From assembly GCA_964019165.1 (NCBI GenBank), contig OZ025287.1:3462017-3526016 (forward strand): a stretch of DNA of 64,000 nt, read 5' to 3'. Shown here one piece after another: positions 1 through 11,690 of the stretch. The first letter of the stretch is position 1. Every line of letters begins with the position of its first letter. The notes beneath the pieces are model-generated. The model had not been told where the DNA came from. It worked only from the letters and a program-made list of their open reading frames with translations, and made no database searches. Position numbers and translations under genes: made by a program. The DNA is from Mastigias papua. Lineage: Eukaryota > Cnidaria > Scyphozoa > Rhizostomeae > Mastigiidae.

Positions 1-3000
1 ATTACCTTGCTATGTACCTATTTTGGTTTGGTCTTGGTGACACTTTGTGATCATAGAAAACAATAGTTTGGTCCGGGATATTTCAAGGAGTGGCCAACCT
101 GTCATAATGTTAAATTTCTCTTTTTTATCCTGTTTGACTTTCATTCCTAACTTTTACTTTTTTAGCACTTCATGCTATGGCAGAAAGAATATTTAACACT
201 ACAAAATTTCAACGTCGAAAAGTAGAGGGCAGTACCTGCAACTTTAAAGAGTTACAGGGCGTGGCCTAAGCTTATCAAACCATCGCCTGATCTCGGAAAT
301 TTTAGATAAAATTAAAACTGTAAAAACATAAATGCTGAAAGCAGTAAAGCTTTCCACATGCTAGTAGTGGCCAACAGTCACCGAGACGGTTCATGTTGAA
401 AGTAAAATCCACATTTAGGCATACGAAAAAGTACAAGAATCTCGTTCATCAACACATCAATATTGTACTTTGTATCGAGTTATTGAAGCTGCTTGCTTAG
501 GATCCCGTTCCACAGTTTTAATCATTAAGAGTAATGGAAATACTCTAGTACAGGGTCGTGCCGAAGTATGGGATGAAGAGGGTGTGATGCACCTTCACTT
601 TTTCCAGAAGTCGTCGGTAATTTATTGGGTTGCAGGCAATGTTTTGGCTTGTCGGTAAATTTCGGCATAGCCATCATGGCTTTTGGGTAGGTATGTTGCC
701 TTGTTCGAGCCTGTCGTGGAAATTCCTGTTGCTACATCCTTCCACTGAAAGTCTTTTGGCACGTCACTGCCTTAGCACAGTAGCTGCAAAGGACAACTGA
801 ACTGACGTTGTAGTTTGTCGTCGAACATCGGAAATCCCTGTTAAAAAGCTCTCATCCAGAAACAGGCACAAGGACATGCGAGAGTAGAATTGAATAAATT
901 CATTAGTCGAGACTTGCTTAAGCACCTTGCTAATTGCCGTTTACTCCGGTCGCTTTAATAATGGTATTGGTCCAACGGGACTACGTAGGAACTGGGGTAG
1001 CTTAGGAACTTTTATGAACCTGTCAATATATTCATCTCCTATTACTAAAAGGATTTATAGTCTGATAGCGCATTCACTTCAATATGCCTTTTGTGCTTTT
1101 CTCCTATTTAACCGACTGGGAACGCAATATCCCAAGGTGATGCATTTAATGAAGATATTGCATCTAGAGACCACACCCATTTGCCCTCTTGATACTGGAT
1201 GGATATGCCTCTAGACAGTAGAGAAATGTAGGGTATATGGATATATACATGGGGTCGTTCCTACGCGTTTGCAACAGGCTCGCAAATGGAAAGTTAAATT
1301 TGAAAATTATTGAGATCGCCAATGATGTTTTCCTTGTACAACTAAATCGCAGGGAGAAATTATTTTTATCACAATGTTTCAAAGTTAAATGAAATTTTGA
1401 ATCATGTTTTTTCAACGTAAAGTTCTACTCAGAATGTGCAGTTCTGAAACTTGTGTAATCCTGGAGAGATGTCAATGCAGATCACATTATACATGAAAAT
1501 CAAAGATTACTTCTCAATATAGAAGCAGCGAGAATAATGCGCAGCTTATAATTTCCTTAAAAAGACCCTGATCTTAAGAGTGACTAGGCCAAGATCCTAT
1601 TAAGACCCACCGATAGAATATGAAATTTATATGGAGCTATTATTCTGTCTGCAGGAGATCCTCGATGGATAGCATTTATCCTCTTTGTTCTTCTTTGCGT
1701 AGAAAGAATGACATGTATGTCTAGTATTCAAGTTCACTCCTTGACTCTGTAGTACTACCTGTCTTTTTGATGTAGGCATGAATAAGCGTGAACCAGAGCT
1801 TATTGTGCCTTAATTAGCAAAAATCTTAATCAATTTTTTTGGAGTCTTGAAAGTATACTGCATTTGATTTCTGAAACTGTTCGCCTGGAATAACATGACG
1901 TGATTAGAATTTGGAGAGCAGTGCTCTAGCTGTAGGGTATTATCACAAACACCAACCTCCTAAAGTCCGTAAAATTTGATCTGTATGATAGATAAGGAAA
2001 CAAAACATAAATGGTTTAATTATCGTAATGTCCTACTGGAACGTTGTGTTAAATTAAGAATAATTTAGGACCATCTCAGTCTAGAAATGGAGGAACTTTT
2101 AAAGACAGAAATTAAACATTGCTTTCATATTTCCTAACATGTTTCAATAGCAGTGTATTGACTGTCGCTTCTGCGTCATCTTCATCAAATTCAAATTGTC
2201 AATGGAGATTACAAAACAAACATTTTCCCAAAAATATATCATGATTTAAGAAATCATTGAGGTTTCGCTGGAGTCGATGATGATGATGAAGAATCTAGGA
2301 TACTTTTGCCCATATATGCTCTGGCTAAATTGTGCTTTCCTAGATCTTATAAGAAACTGATCTCTATAATAATGAGCAAGCAAAGTATACTCAGAAAGTG
2401 TACTACCACAGTACACTAACAATGTAGACTAAAATTATTATAAGTTGCAAGGTATATACAGCAAGCAAAATAGCAGCCATGATCACTGTTAATGCAGTAA
2501 ACAGCGTTCGGTTTGATATTTTAATCGAATCAAGGGGCAAAATTCACTACCGAAAGTAAAAAGTAAATTCTGTTTATAAAGGAAATCAAGTCTAGTATTG
2601 ATCGATACTCACCTGTCATTATTATTCTTTCGGCTGAACTCGATAGCTCCTAGTCCAGTGTTCATTTGCGTTAAAAACATCAAGCTGACGTTCCTGGATA
2701 CCCATTTAAATTCATTGGTCGGTGTGAAAAGTCATCTTGTCTGCTGTAAACTATCTCTTCTATTGAGGAACCTTGTCAACCCAAATGACATTATTTGGCT
2801 TATTTCAAAACTTCTTCCTATCAGGCTCGCGTCTAGGAATAACAAAAGATGATTTTGTCGTATAATGTGACTTCCGCAGAAATAGACCCAACACAAAAGC
2901 ATTTTAACAAAAGGGAATTAAAATTTATTGTTTTCGGTGGATTTCAAATAGAACTGAAAAGCAATCGTTTGCTCCTTCTTATAGGGCTTTAATCGTGCTC

Positions 3001-3344
3001 AGCGCAAATAAATACTTTTCTTTTATGAGTTTGTACAGGCTACTTTCCTTTTACAATATAGTGGTTATGAAACCAGTGTTTGACTATATCGTGAAGTTTT
3101 CTGCTATAGATCGACACAAGGAAGCATTTAATAAGCCCAGTGATGATCTCAGGTTTGTAGACAGCTAAGGTGATTGGGGAAGCATGGATGAAGTGACGGC
3201 GCCAGCTGTGGTGAAGTAGCTATGGTTGGGGGCTTGGGGAAGTTTAGAAGACTATGCCCTTTAAATATCAGGGAATGCCTTTGTGAATATAAAGAGACGT
3301 GCGTTGCAGATAAAAGTGGTAGGTGAAATCATTGATTGTGTGAG
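1..3344. other. Intergenic, no gene recognised
   Basis: Only short open frames (95 codons or fewer) occur, with no recognisable domain. No tRNA, LINE or PLE signature was found by eye. A conserved exon with unfamiliar sequence could be missed here. Confidence 0.5.
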
Positions 3345-3640
3345 AAACTTCAATAGTTTATAAAGAAATTTTTGGACGAATCTAGCTTACCACATTCAAA
3401 AGGTTGGGAGCATTTGTTCCCCAAACTCTCCTGTAGCTTCGTTACGGCATGGATATCAATTATAAAGTTCCACCAGAGGTGCATTTCTCCAAGGGAATGA
3501 AGAGCATGCTTTACTGGAGTCAGCTTGGTGACCATTTGGTGATGATACATAGAAGTTGGTTTATCAAAATTACTTAAATTGCTAATATGAAGTATTCAAC
3601 GTTTCAAAGAGCTTTCAAACGATTTCCATCAAAGAATCCA
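3345..3640. repeat. Diverged dispersed repeat, partner at 11112-11330
   Basis: A stretch reading roughly AACTTCAATAGTTT, then TTTTTGGACGAATCTAGCTT, recurs in the same order near 11140-11195 (AACTTTAATAGTTT, then TTTTTTGACTAATCTAGCTT). Flanking similarity fades in and out. This suggests two old copies of one interspersed element of unknown class. Confidence 0.4.
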
Positions 3641-3714
3641 TAGGGATGTATCTTCAACAAGGGTCCACCTTCATCCTCCGTCACAACTAACTAAGTTAGG
3701 ACATATTCTTAAAA

Positions 3715-3862
<148 letters not shown>

Positions 3863-4394
3863 AATTATTTTACATCGATTTTATTTCTAGTTTACAGATA
3901 TACATATATATACAGGTAAACTAATCTAAATTGATAATTCTGTCAGGAATCTTGCTTGGGGCCTCTTCTCTTCTTAGTTTATATTACGGTCAGCGCTCAG
4001 CAATAGTACATATGCTTATACAAAGAGGATACCAGTATCTGTTTTTCACCAGGATCCATTGCTGATACTTTTAGAAGCATACGTAAATTTGCTGTGCAGT
4101 AATAATCAATTTTTGAAGTGACAAAACGGTTTTTTGTAATGATAAGCAGTAAATTTGTGCTATAGTAAAACGTACTCATATGGCTTTGCAGCAAAGGTTG
4201 CTTTGATTGAAGTATCAACTGCGATATCAACAGCAATCATTCATAAATGTTTAACCAATAGCATTCGCAAATCAATGTCCATTCATTTAACTTTGTAGAA
4301 GGCAGAAATCGCTCACACCTAAAGCAAAAATAAAGGGCGTCGTTAGGAAACACTTCTTAAAATGTCCACCAAATACCCTCTATTTTCAGCAAAA

Positions 4395-4860
4395 TCTGCA
4401 GTGAAAAATGCTTCTTATTATTAGGTATGTTTGGAGGTATAAATGCGGGCCTGCAATCCTTAATAAAGTCCAAAAGTTTCTACCCAGAGCTGCTAGAGTT
4501 GTCACTATTAATCGGTACGATGGCCTTTCATTGCGACACTTATCAGAAGACTTGGATACTGAGCCATCAAAGAAATAGTTGAATTTAAAACTACTTAAAT
4601 TGAGTTTCAAATCCATAAGTAATTCAGCACTCATTTGCACGGCACAGATGTTTCAAGGATTATTAAGCACAAGTGTAAGGGAGCTAAAGAGAACACAGAA
4701 ATAAATCTCAATGTACCGAAAGCGCGATCATCATGCAATCAAACCTTTTGTTCGTGTACAGAAGCCTACCTTTGGAATAACTTAGACCAGAAGGCAAAGA
4801 TATCAGTCTCGTTCATCAACTCATCTGCTGATTCATTGATTTTTGTCGTCTAATGTAATA
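4395..4860 (+). mobile_element. LINE 3'-end remnant (degenerate)
   Basis: Broken plus-strand translation resembles the C-terminal part of LINE reverse transcriptases: an ILNKVQKFLPRAARVV segment, equivalent to the LQKLQNRAARIVT segment of the better copy at 46258-48183, and further on an AYLWNNLDQKAK segment matching the AKMWNSLSTECKE position. Frameshifts and stops separate the blocks. An AT-rich tail with AAATAAAATAAAGTGAAATG near 5405 resembles the 3' tails of other LINEs here. Confidence 0.6.
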
Positions 4861-4869
4861 TCGTACTCA

Positions 4870-6714
4870 GGATTTTTAATTTGCTTAATATCTTTTAAAT
4901 GATCTTGTATCTTTCAAATGTATCTATTTGCCCGGTTTTATATTTACACTGATACTTGTTTCTGCTTCTGCTGAAAATCAAGACCGATTTCAAGCGTTGA
5001 TCTTTTATGCTGGAAACTTTTGATCTACACCGCTCCTCCATGCTTCTTTATTTTTCAGGTACGTTTAGATTATCTCTCTCACATAACTGCTTCAGCATCC
5101 ATCGAACATGTCCTTCCTGTTCCTTTTCAATTTTCTCCAAGTTGACTTCTCACATACTCTGTGCCTTTCACCGACGGATCTTTGTGCAATATGATAAAAA
5201 CAAATACTGCCTTTCTTTAGAAGAGCTTCATTAGAAATCTTATCTTTCTAGCTAATTTTCAAAATTCTTCTATAGCACCAGAATTCATGCGAGGCTGTTT
5301 TCCTTTAAACCTGATTTCAAGCTAAAGTAAACTGGTGCTCATTTCAATTTCAAGACTTTCAAGAAATCTTTTCTTAGACTTCATATTCGTAGTAGTTGTT
5401 TTTAAAAATAAAATAAAGTGAAATGAAAATGACATACAGAAGAGTGATGTTTTAATCATTAATAGCAAAAGGCAATGAAATATTGTTTCTTAGGTGTAGA
5501 AAGGAGCTACCATTTTTAAGCGGGGCTACCTAGAACTAATAAAGTCATGTCCTTGAAAACGTTATGTCCTTCTGCGCTTCCCAAGCAATCCATGCTCGAC
5601 TGCCTTTTGCATCTACCAGGGAAATCTGGCATTGAAGCAAGGCTCTTTTTGTCATCATGATCATAATCATCATCATGAAACATATTTACAGTTGGTTTAC
5701 CGTAGTTAAATACTAATTTACACCAACTATCTGCTCTACAAAAGAAATGAGATAAAAGAAATAAAAGTAAAATCTTCGTTATATGCAAATATAACACGTG
5801 CAACTCCTGCCATTCCAGTTACGTATACCTTTTTTGAATTTTATAAGAGAGGATGTTAATTTGAGCTGATGACTTTGAAAGAGGCTGTGCTTTTCATAAT
5901 GATATTCCGGCATTACGAAGGAGATCAGCTTATTCTATAGATTTCCCTAGATTGTATATCTGTACTGATGCCGAACAACAGTCTAATTATTGATACAATG
6001 GTACTCGTCAACCTTGAGCTGTTTTGTTGTCTTAGCGACCAAAATGAGGAGAAGTGTCGCCATTGTGGAAGACAGCAGCAAGATTGATTTGTGTCGCAGA
6101 CTTTCCTTGTGAAATCATACGTGTTTATTGGTGTGTTGAAGCTTGTCAGTGGCATTACAAAAGAAGCCATCTCAAGCCTTCGATGGTAATGCAGTGGCTG
6201 CGCAATGTTTGACAGAGATTAGGAAAGGTGTGTGATTCACACTGGTACGTGAATCAATGTTGTTATGAACTACATGGGGATCTTGTTTTTAGTACGAAAA
6301 ATGAAGATGAAATCAGCAGCATGATAGCTAATGGATGAAGGGCTCTAAGAGCGAATGTGAAATCACAAATTCATATTACTTCAACCTTGGAAATTCAGAT
6401 AGTAAATACTGGTGAAAGAGCGAGTAAATAGACCGGGTATTTGGAAGAACTTACCACATATACAACCTTGCTGGTTTACTGCCAGACTTTGTGAGAAATT
6501 TTAACCTGCTAATGACCTTAACAGCAGAGAGTTGAGAAGGATAGACTAACGCTGAGATTTTTTCCTATGAGATAAAACATAAATTCAAAAGAGCTATTCA
6601 GAAGTAGAAGTTGCACGAAGACTTTGAGCAGACAGATTATTTTGGGGTATTCCCCATTTGATCAACCATAGAAGTATTCAATCTGAGTAAACTGGAGTTG
6701 TATTTGCACCGAAG
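4870..6714. other. Intergenic; one weak secreted-peptide-like frame
   Basis: No conserved gene is recognised. A 95-codon minus-strand frame (5803 to 5516) starts with a hydrophobic, signal-like N-terminus and then an acidic DDDYDHDD segment; it is unsupported by homology and listed under findings. The rest contains only short frames. Confidence 0.4.
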
Positions 6715-7908
6715 ATGTATACCTACGAAGATCTAGTTCTCGATGATACGGGTCTTTTTAGCCAGAGGCTCTTGACACGCACCAGTAGAAGAACAGATTC
6801 TAGAACCCCAGGGGCTTTCTTGGAAGAGGGAATTCTTACAAAACTTGTTACATTTGCTCGTACTAGGCAGCATAATCTATATCCAGGGAGGCCAACATCA
6901 ATTTGCTCCGTTTGCTGCAGGGTGTCTGAATCGTCGCGTAAATGCAGGAGATGGAATGACTGCGAATTACCTGAACTTTCAAACGATTCTAGGCCCACGA
7001 CGCTACAGCCGTATTGTGAGGTTTTGGGGTCCTTTCTATGCAGCGATTGTTCTTTGGAGCGGACGAAGCAAAATCACTTACTACATTTGCCAGCGATTTT
7101 TGGGCTAGAAAAGGATTCTAACCGTGACCAAAGAGAATTCTCAAGAAGGAGCAGGAGGAATGTGGTTAATAGAAGGACAAGAGTATCTGATGGAGCCATG
7201 CTTAAATCGACTTTTAGTGAAGGAATTGTTGCTAGAGCGAACACCCCGCATGAGTGGGATGACAAGGAGTCCAACTGCTGTGTAGCAAGGCCCATGCGGC
7301 AGCAAATGGAACATCTTGCAATGCTACCTGACATTCTGGGCGAAAGGAAATACAGATTGCGAAAGTGGATGAGCAACGAAAGGAAAACGAGACAGAAAAA
7401 AGATGACTTTGGCGTTGATTTGAAAAATATGCTGGGGACCAGCCTTAATAGTTCAGTTGGCAAGCGTCTCGTTGATGTAAATCCCAGAAACATAATAGCC
7501 CTCGGGTCTCTAAAAGCTCCGTGCATCACGCCGAAGGAGCATTCAGATGCACTCGAAAGCAAGAGCACAAAACAATTAGATGTTATCGAATTAGCACAGA
7601 AGCTTCAGGACTTGTATCGAGAACGATATTTACCATTTGGGAAGTCAGATTCTTTGCTTGGGCATGGTTCTGTCACGCACAACAGCACTCTCATTTCCAG
7701 TAAGGAGTCTTTTCCTTTCGATGACGGTGAATTAGAACGCTTGTTCCTTGAGGCAAGTGAAAGTTTTGTGAAGAAAACTGAAGACTTTTCCTTCAGGAAA
7801 TTGACGCTGAGCCCAGCAACTGGAGATGTGCAAAATTCCAAGCGAATACAAGACAATCTTATTTACAATAGACCACAGGGTCAAGGAGACATTGGAGATA
7901 AAGAGTAG
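6715..7908 (+). CDS. Uncharacterised 397-aa protein with Cys/His cluster
   Basis: Uninterrupted 397-codon frame. An in-frame TAA at 6688-6690 lies just upstream and the ATG at 6715 is the first Met after it, so the frame is closed at both ends within one exon; TAG ends it at 7906. I do not recognise the family. Visible features: a Cys/His-rich segment at residues 64-124 with two CxxC pairs (C64/C67, C109/C112), extra Cys at 68, 77, 83 and 101, and His at 121 and 124, which could bind zinc; an Arg-rich stretch at 143-155 that could be a nuclear localisation signal; a Lys/Arg-rich segment at 211-229; an acidic, Ser-rich C-terminal third. No signal peptide or membrane segment. It lacks reverse-transcriptase or transposase motifs. 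SSBP1 begins about 3.8 kb downstream on the same strand. It could be a lineage-specific host gene, a retrocopy of a spliced gene, or a captured TE-derived domain. Confidence is that it is a real coding region. Confidence 0.6.
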   Translation: MYTYEDLVLDDTGLFSQRLLTRTSRRTDSRTPGAFLEEGILTKLVTFARTRQHNLYPGRPTSICSVCCRVSESSRKCRRWNDCELPELSNDSRPTTLQPYCEVLGSFLCSDCSLERTKQNHLLHLPAIFGLEKDSNRDQREFSRRSRRNVVNRRTRVSDGAMLKSTFSEGIVARANTPHEWDDKESNCCVARPMRQQMEHLAMLPDILGERKYRLRKWMSNERKTRQKKDDFGVDLKNMLGTSLNSSVGKRLVDVNPRNIIALGSLKAPCITPKEHSDALESKSTKQLDVIELAQKLQDLYRERYLPFGKSDSLLGHGSVTHNSTLISSKESFPFDDGELERLFLEASESFVKKTEDFSFRKLTLSPATGDVQNSKRIQDNLIYNRPQGQGDIGDKE

Positions 7909-8676
7909 CACATCTTCATTCGAAAGCCTCTTCTTTCGAGCTGCTTCTTTAATCTCTGGAAAGTGTTGGAAGCTGGAGTAATATTCTTATTGGTGACTTG
8001 AAGCCACAGTTATCGCCAATAATCGGTTGATTTTGAAATCAGTTGAAGAATATGATAATAGGATGAAACTGTTGGGTGGTTTTATTAAATTTCATGCCAG
8101 CAGTGTGTAGAATTCTGTTCACCAATAGATAATTGCTTGAAGCTGGCAGCTCAGAAAGCAAAGACAATGAAAATAGAGGATGAAAAGGAAAATGTATAAT
8201 TAATAGAAGAAATGAAATCAAAGTATTGCGAAGAAATTTGTGTGCACTACCGAAAAACCATGTTGTTGACGCTGCACTCTTGCTTCCTCTCTTTAAGTAC
8301 CAAATAATCGTCCCCTCACCCGATTGTTAATTCTTGAAATTTTTCCAGCCCTCCGCACATATTCCAGTCCCCCTATTTATTACTTTTGAAGATTTTTTAG
8401 TTAAATTGTGTTTTTCCCTGGGAATATTTTCATTTACTTCGAGACTAACCAGAAATGTATTAAATAATCGCTTACATTACAACTGTAATTTCTTTTACCT
8501 TGCTTTCTATTCACATTTCATGATTAGTCTGTCTCCCTAAGTTGTTCTTCGAAATATCCATGTGTTATATTTTCCAACACCCTAATTGTTCCAACTCTCC
8601 TAACTATTATCTTTCAGAACATTTTCCAGCATCCCCAATTATTCCCACCCCCATTTATTCAGTAGTCAAGAGTAAG
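7909..8676. other. Intergenic, no gene recognised
   Basis: Sequence downstream of the 397-aa frame, partly C/T-rich after 8270. No coding or repeat signature is visible. Confidence 0.5.
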
Positions 8677-8816
8677 TTGAACCTTCCGGTAGATTGCTTG
8701 AAATAATATAGCAGGGTCTCGTTTAAACACAATGCACCACATACTCTTGAACCTTCCGGTAGATTGCTTGAAATAATATAGCAGGGTCTCGTTTAAACAC
8801 AATGCACCACATACTC
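8677..8816. repeat. 70-bp direct tandem duplication
   Basis: Two adjacent copies (8677-8746 and 8747-8816) beginning TTGAACCTTCCGGTAGATTG appear identical base for base, so the duplication is recent. Confidence 0.95.
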
Positions 8817-8819
8817 TTC

Positions 8820-10189
8820 TTCCTTGAAAGTAGCCTGTCGCCCAATGGTTACGTCTTGAGCTTAGTTTTAGCCTAGTTTTTTATCAGCTTATTTTTCAAA
8901 AGTATTCTGTAAAGAGCTATGCATGATGACGAAAGTTTTCATAGTTTTCCAGTTTTCATGACAATGTTTTCAAATCTTTCATTGAATGTTCCACAAAAAA
9001 CTCACTGTTGTATCACAATGTCGATGTCCTTTTCTACTATGTCCAACAAATCGCCGACAACACGTATTTAGGCTTACTTTCTAGGTTGCCATATCTTCGA
9101 AGAGATACAGTAAGAAAGGGGATTAAATATTTCTGTTGTGCCGCAGGAAAGAGCTCGTTTTGAACCTTGCTTGATGCATTCTTTTTTGTTTCAAAAAAGA
9201 GATGAAATACTAAATATAACAAGTTACAGTCATGTTAATTGTAAAATATTCTGCATTTTGCCTTTAATACATCTATGTTGATTTAAATGAGGATGTGTTG
9301 TCATGCAATCCAAAGAAAGTGACAGGCTAAAACTACTCAGGAGTACTTATTGCTGCTTACACAAAATTGGTGGCTGTAATTTATTTTAATTAATGAAACA
9401 TTTTGAACAAGCTCCGCTTTTTTGGGAATGCTAGTGTGCAGAAGAGGCTAAATATTGCTTGAATCACGTTTCTGTTTCATTTTCCTCGATCTGAACGGTG
9501 GGACAACATTTACAGTCGTGCGCAGGGACTTAGGAAATACCCAAAAAGTGGGGGGGGCAAGTCCTAAAAGGGGCACATTATCACGCCCATTTTGCGCTTC
9601 AAAGAGGCACTTTTGTATGGTTTACTAAAAATAGGGAGTCATGGCCCCTCTGGCCTTCCGGTTCCTACGTCCCTGGTCGTGCGTGCAAATGAAGTGGCAA
9701 TCGACGGAGATTCCATGATGCAAAATGATGTTTCAGTAACTTTAACATCATCTTCTGTGCCGACCCCGCTTACGACTACATTTGTGTCTACTACAGTTAT
9801 ATCTGTCATTTCAGTCTTCGTTTTATGTCTCATAATAGGTTGTGAGTTACAATGAATGAGTCTCTGGGCGAATCAATGATATTTCTTTTTTCGATTGGTC
9901 TCTTGTTTCTACGTTCAACTAGGCTGCTGTTCCCAAGTTCAGCTGCACAAAAAATGGGAATATAGCAGATCAGGTATATGAAAGTTAAATCGTACTAAGA
10001 CCAGTTATTATGAAATAATATCGCTTCAAGGGATGTTATTTTTTAATGACTGGTTTTACTAACTGTGAGCTTGTAGTACAATTTGTACAAAATTCAGATT
10101 ACTATGTCATTGCTTGTACGAAAAATTTTGATAATGATCAATAGGAAATACAAATAGTGACATATAAAATGGAGTAAGACTCACTAACA
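8820..10189. other. Intergenic; weak membrane-segment frame at 9592-9855
   Basis: An 87-codon plus frame at 9592-9855 ends in a hydrophobic stretch (VISVISVFVLCLIIG) after a Ser/Thr-rich segment. The upstream G-rich text around 9540-9600 looks like a degraded interspersed repeat, so the frame may be fortuitous. Nothing else is recognised. Confidence 0.35.
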
Positions 10190-10350
10190 AACTATGATGA
10201 TGATTATGATTATGATGATGATTATGATGATGATTATGATGATGGTGATTATGATGATGATAATAGTGATTATACTAACAGTAATTATGATTGTGATGGT
10301 GATGATTGTAATAATAATGACAAGGATGATGATGATGATGATGGAGATGA
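10190..10350. repeat. Imperfect GAT/TGA-type trinucleotide repeat
   Basis: Interrupted runs of GATGATTAT and GATGATGAT units. Poly-Ile and poly-Ser frames on the minus strand are artefacts of the repeat. Confidence 0.9.
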
Positions 10351-11690
10351 TGATGATGATGTTCTGGAAATGAGGCCTTTCCCGCGCAAATGTGCACATT
10401 GCACGAAGACGAGGCCCATCTTTTTCTCAAAACACTTCCACGAGGGAATAGGCAATTTGAACTTAGATGGAGATGCTGCGTAAATTGGTATCATCGGCAT
10501 CAACAAGGCCACAGGTTATATTCACATTGTGTATTAAATTGTCGCTGCGACCTATTTTTTCGCATGGCCTTTGCATGTCTTCAAGGATCAGAAACATTAG
10601 TTAGAACTAGGAAACCTGCTGATATTTTGACCTGTGATCCTGAATACCTTCACTTTGTAATCCGAGTAGTAATCGGCTTTCACCCGCATAACAGTCTCCC
10701 AGATCTAGAAAAGCCCTATTCCTCCTTTAAGTAGCTCCAGTTGCCTGAAACTCTCCCGGGTTTGCACAGGGTGGATCTAGCAGGATATGTTTGGGGGGCA
10801 GGGTGTTGAAGGAAATGTGTGCTTCGACCACTCCCTTTTGGAAATCCATAGACCACGCCCTACAAACAATGAGGCCTTTTTCTCTTTTCACATTTAGGAC
10901 ACTTGCTCATGCCTTTGCATATTTATGACTAAAGCATGAATCTCATGCAGTGGCTACAGGTGTAAATATGAAATGGAAGGAACAGTATAATGGGGTCCAG
11001 GGGCGTCGCGCTCAGAAAAATGTTTAGGATCGCACTTATAAGATGTTAGGGAAACGCCCTTTCTGAATATAGAGCTATCCCCATTCTGGAGGGAACTGTC
11101 AGATGAAACTATTGATGAACTCATCAATATTCATGCAATAAACTTTAATAGTTTCTATACCATTTTTTGACTAATCTAGCTTGTCACAGTTTCAAAATGC
11201 AGGTGGTATTTTTCTTTTCCATGAACCACATTGCTCCACTAAAGATTATCTCTATTCATTGTTATATGTGTGCATTAGATGTCCTGGATAAAAATCCTTA
11301 GGAGCTTTCAGTCTTAGTTAGTTGTTGAAACAGTATTATTGAATTAGCATGGCATTTTAATAAATATATTAGTGATTTACCAACAAAAGATAGGATTTAC
11401 AGAAAAAAGGCAGAACATTGGGGGTGTCATACCCCCAAGCAAATCTGTAAATCAACCTCTGGGTATGCAGCTGCCGTTCTTTCAATAAAGGGTAGAAATG
11501 TCAATGATTATTTGATGACAAATCAGGCACTAGTGTATAATTGTTTGCTTCATTGTTGTGGTATGGGAGCATGAATTTGATAGAATGAAATATATGGTAT
11601 TGTGAAAGGAGATCATCATGACTCTCTCACCAGTGGTGTATTGTTTTTAGCATATTGTATAGAAATCTCAATATTGTTTTTGAAACAAAT
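10351..11690. other. Intergenic; old repeat debris
   Basis: A 114-codon Cys-rich frame at 10390-10734 matches nothing I know. G-rich patches near 10770-10800, 10990-11020 and 11420-11460 look like degraded interspersed repeats, and 11112-11330 pairs with the diverged repeat near 3345-3640. Confidence 0.4.

Noticed and set aside
6027..6207. MYND-like zinc finger (EEKCRHCG, then VYWCVEACQWHYKRSHLK)
   Set aside because: The two halves are in different frames, spacing is too long and the CQxxHW spacing is off by one. More likely chance or a dead remnant; not enough to call a gene.
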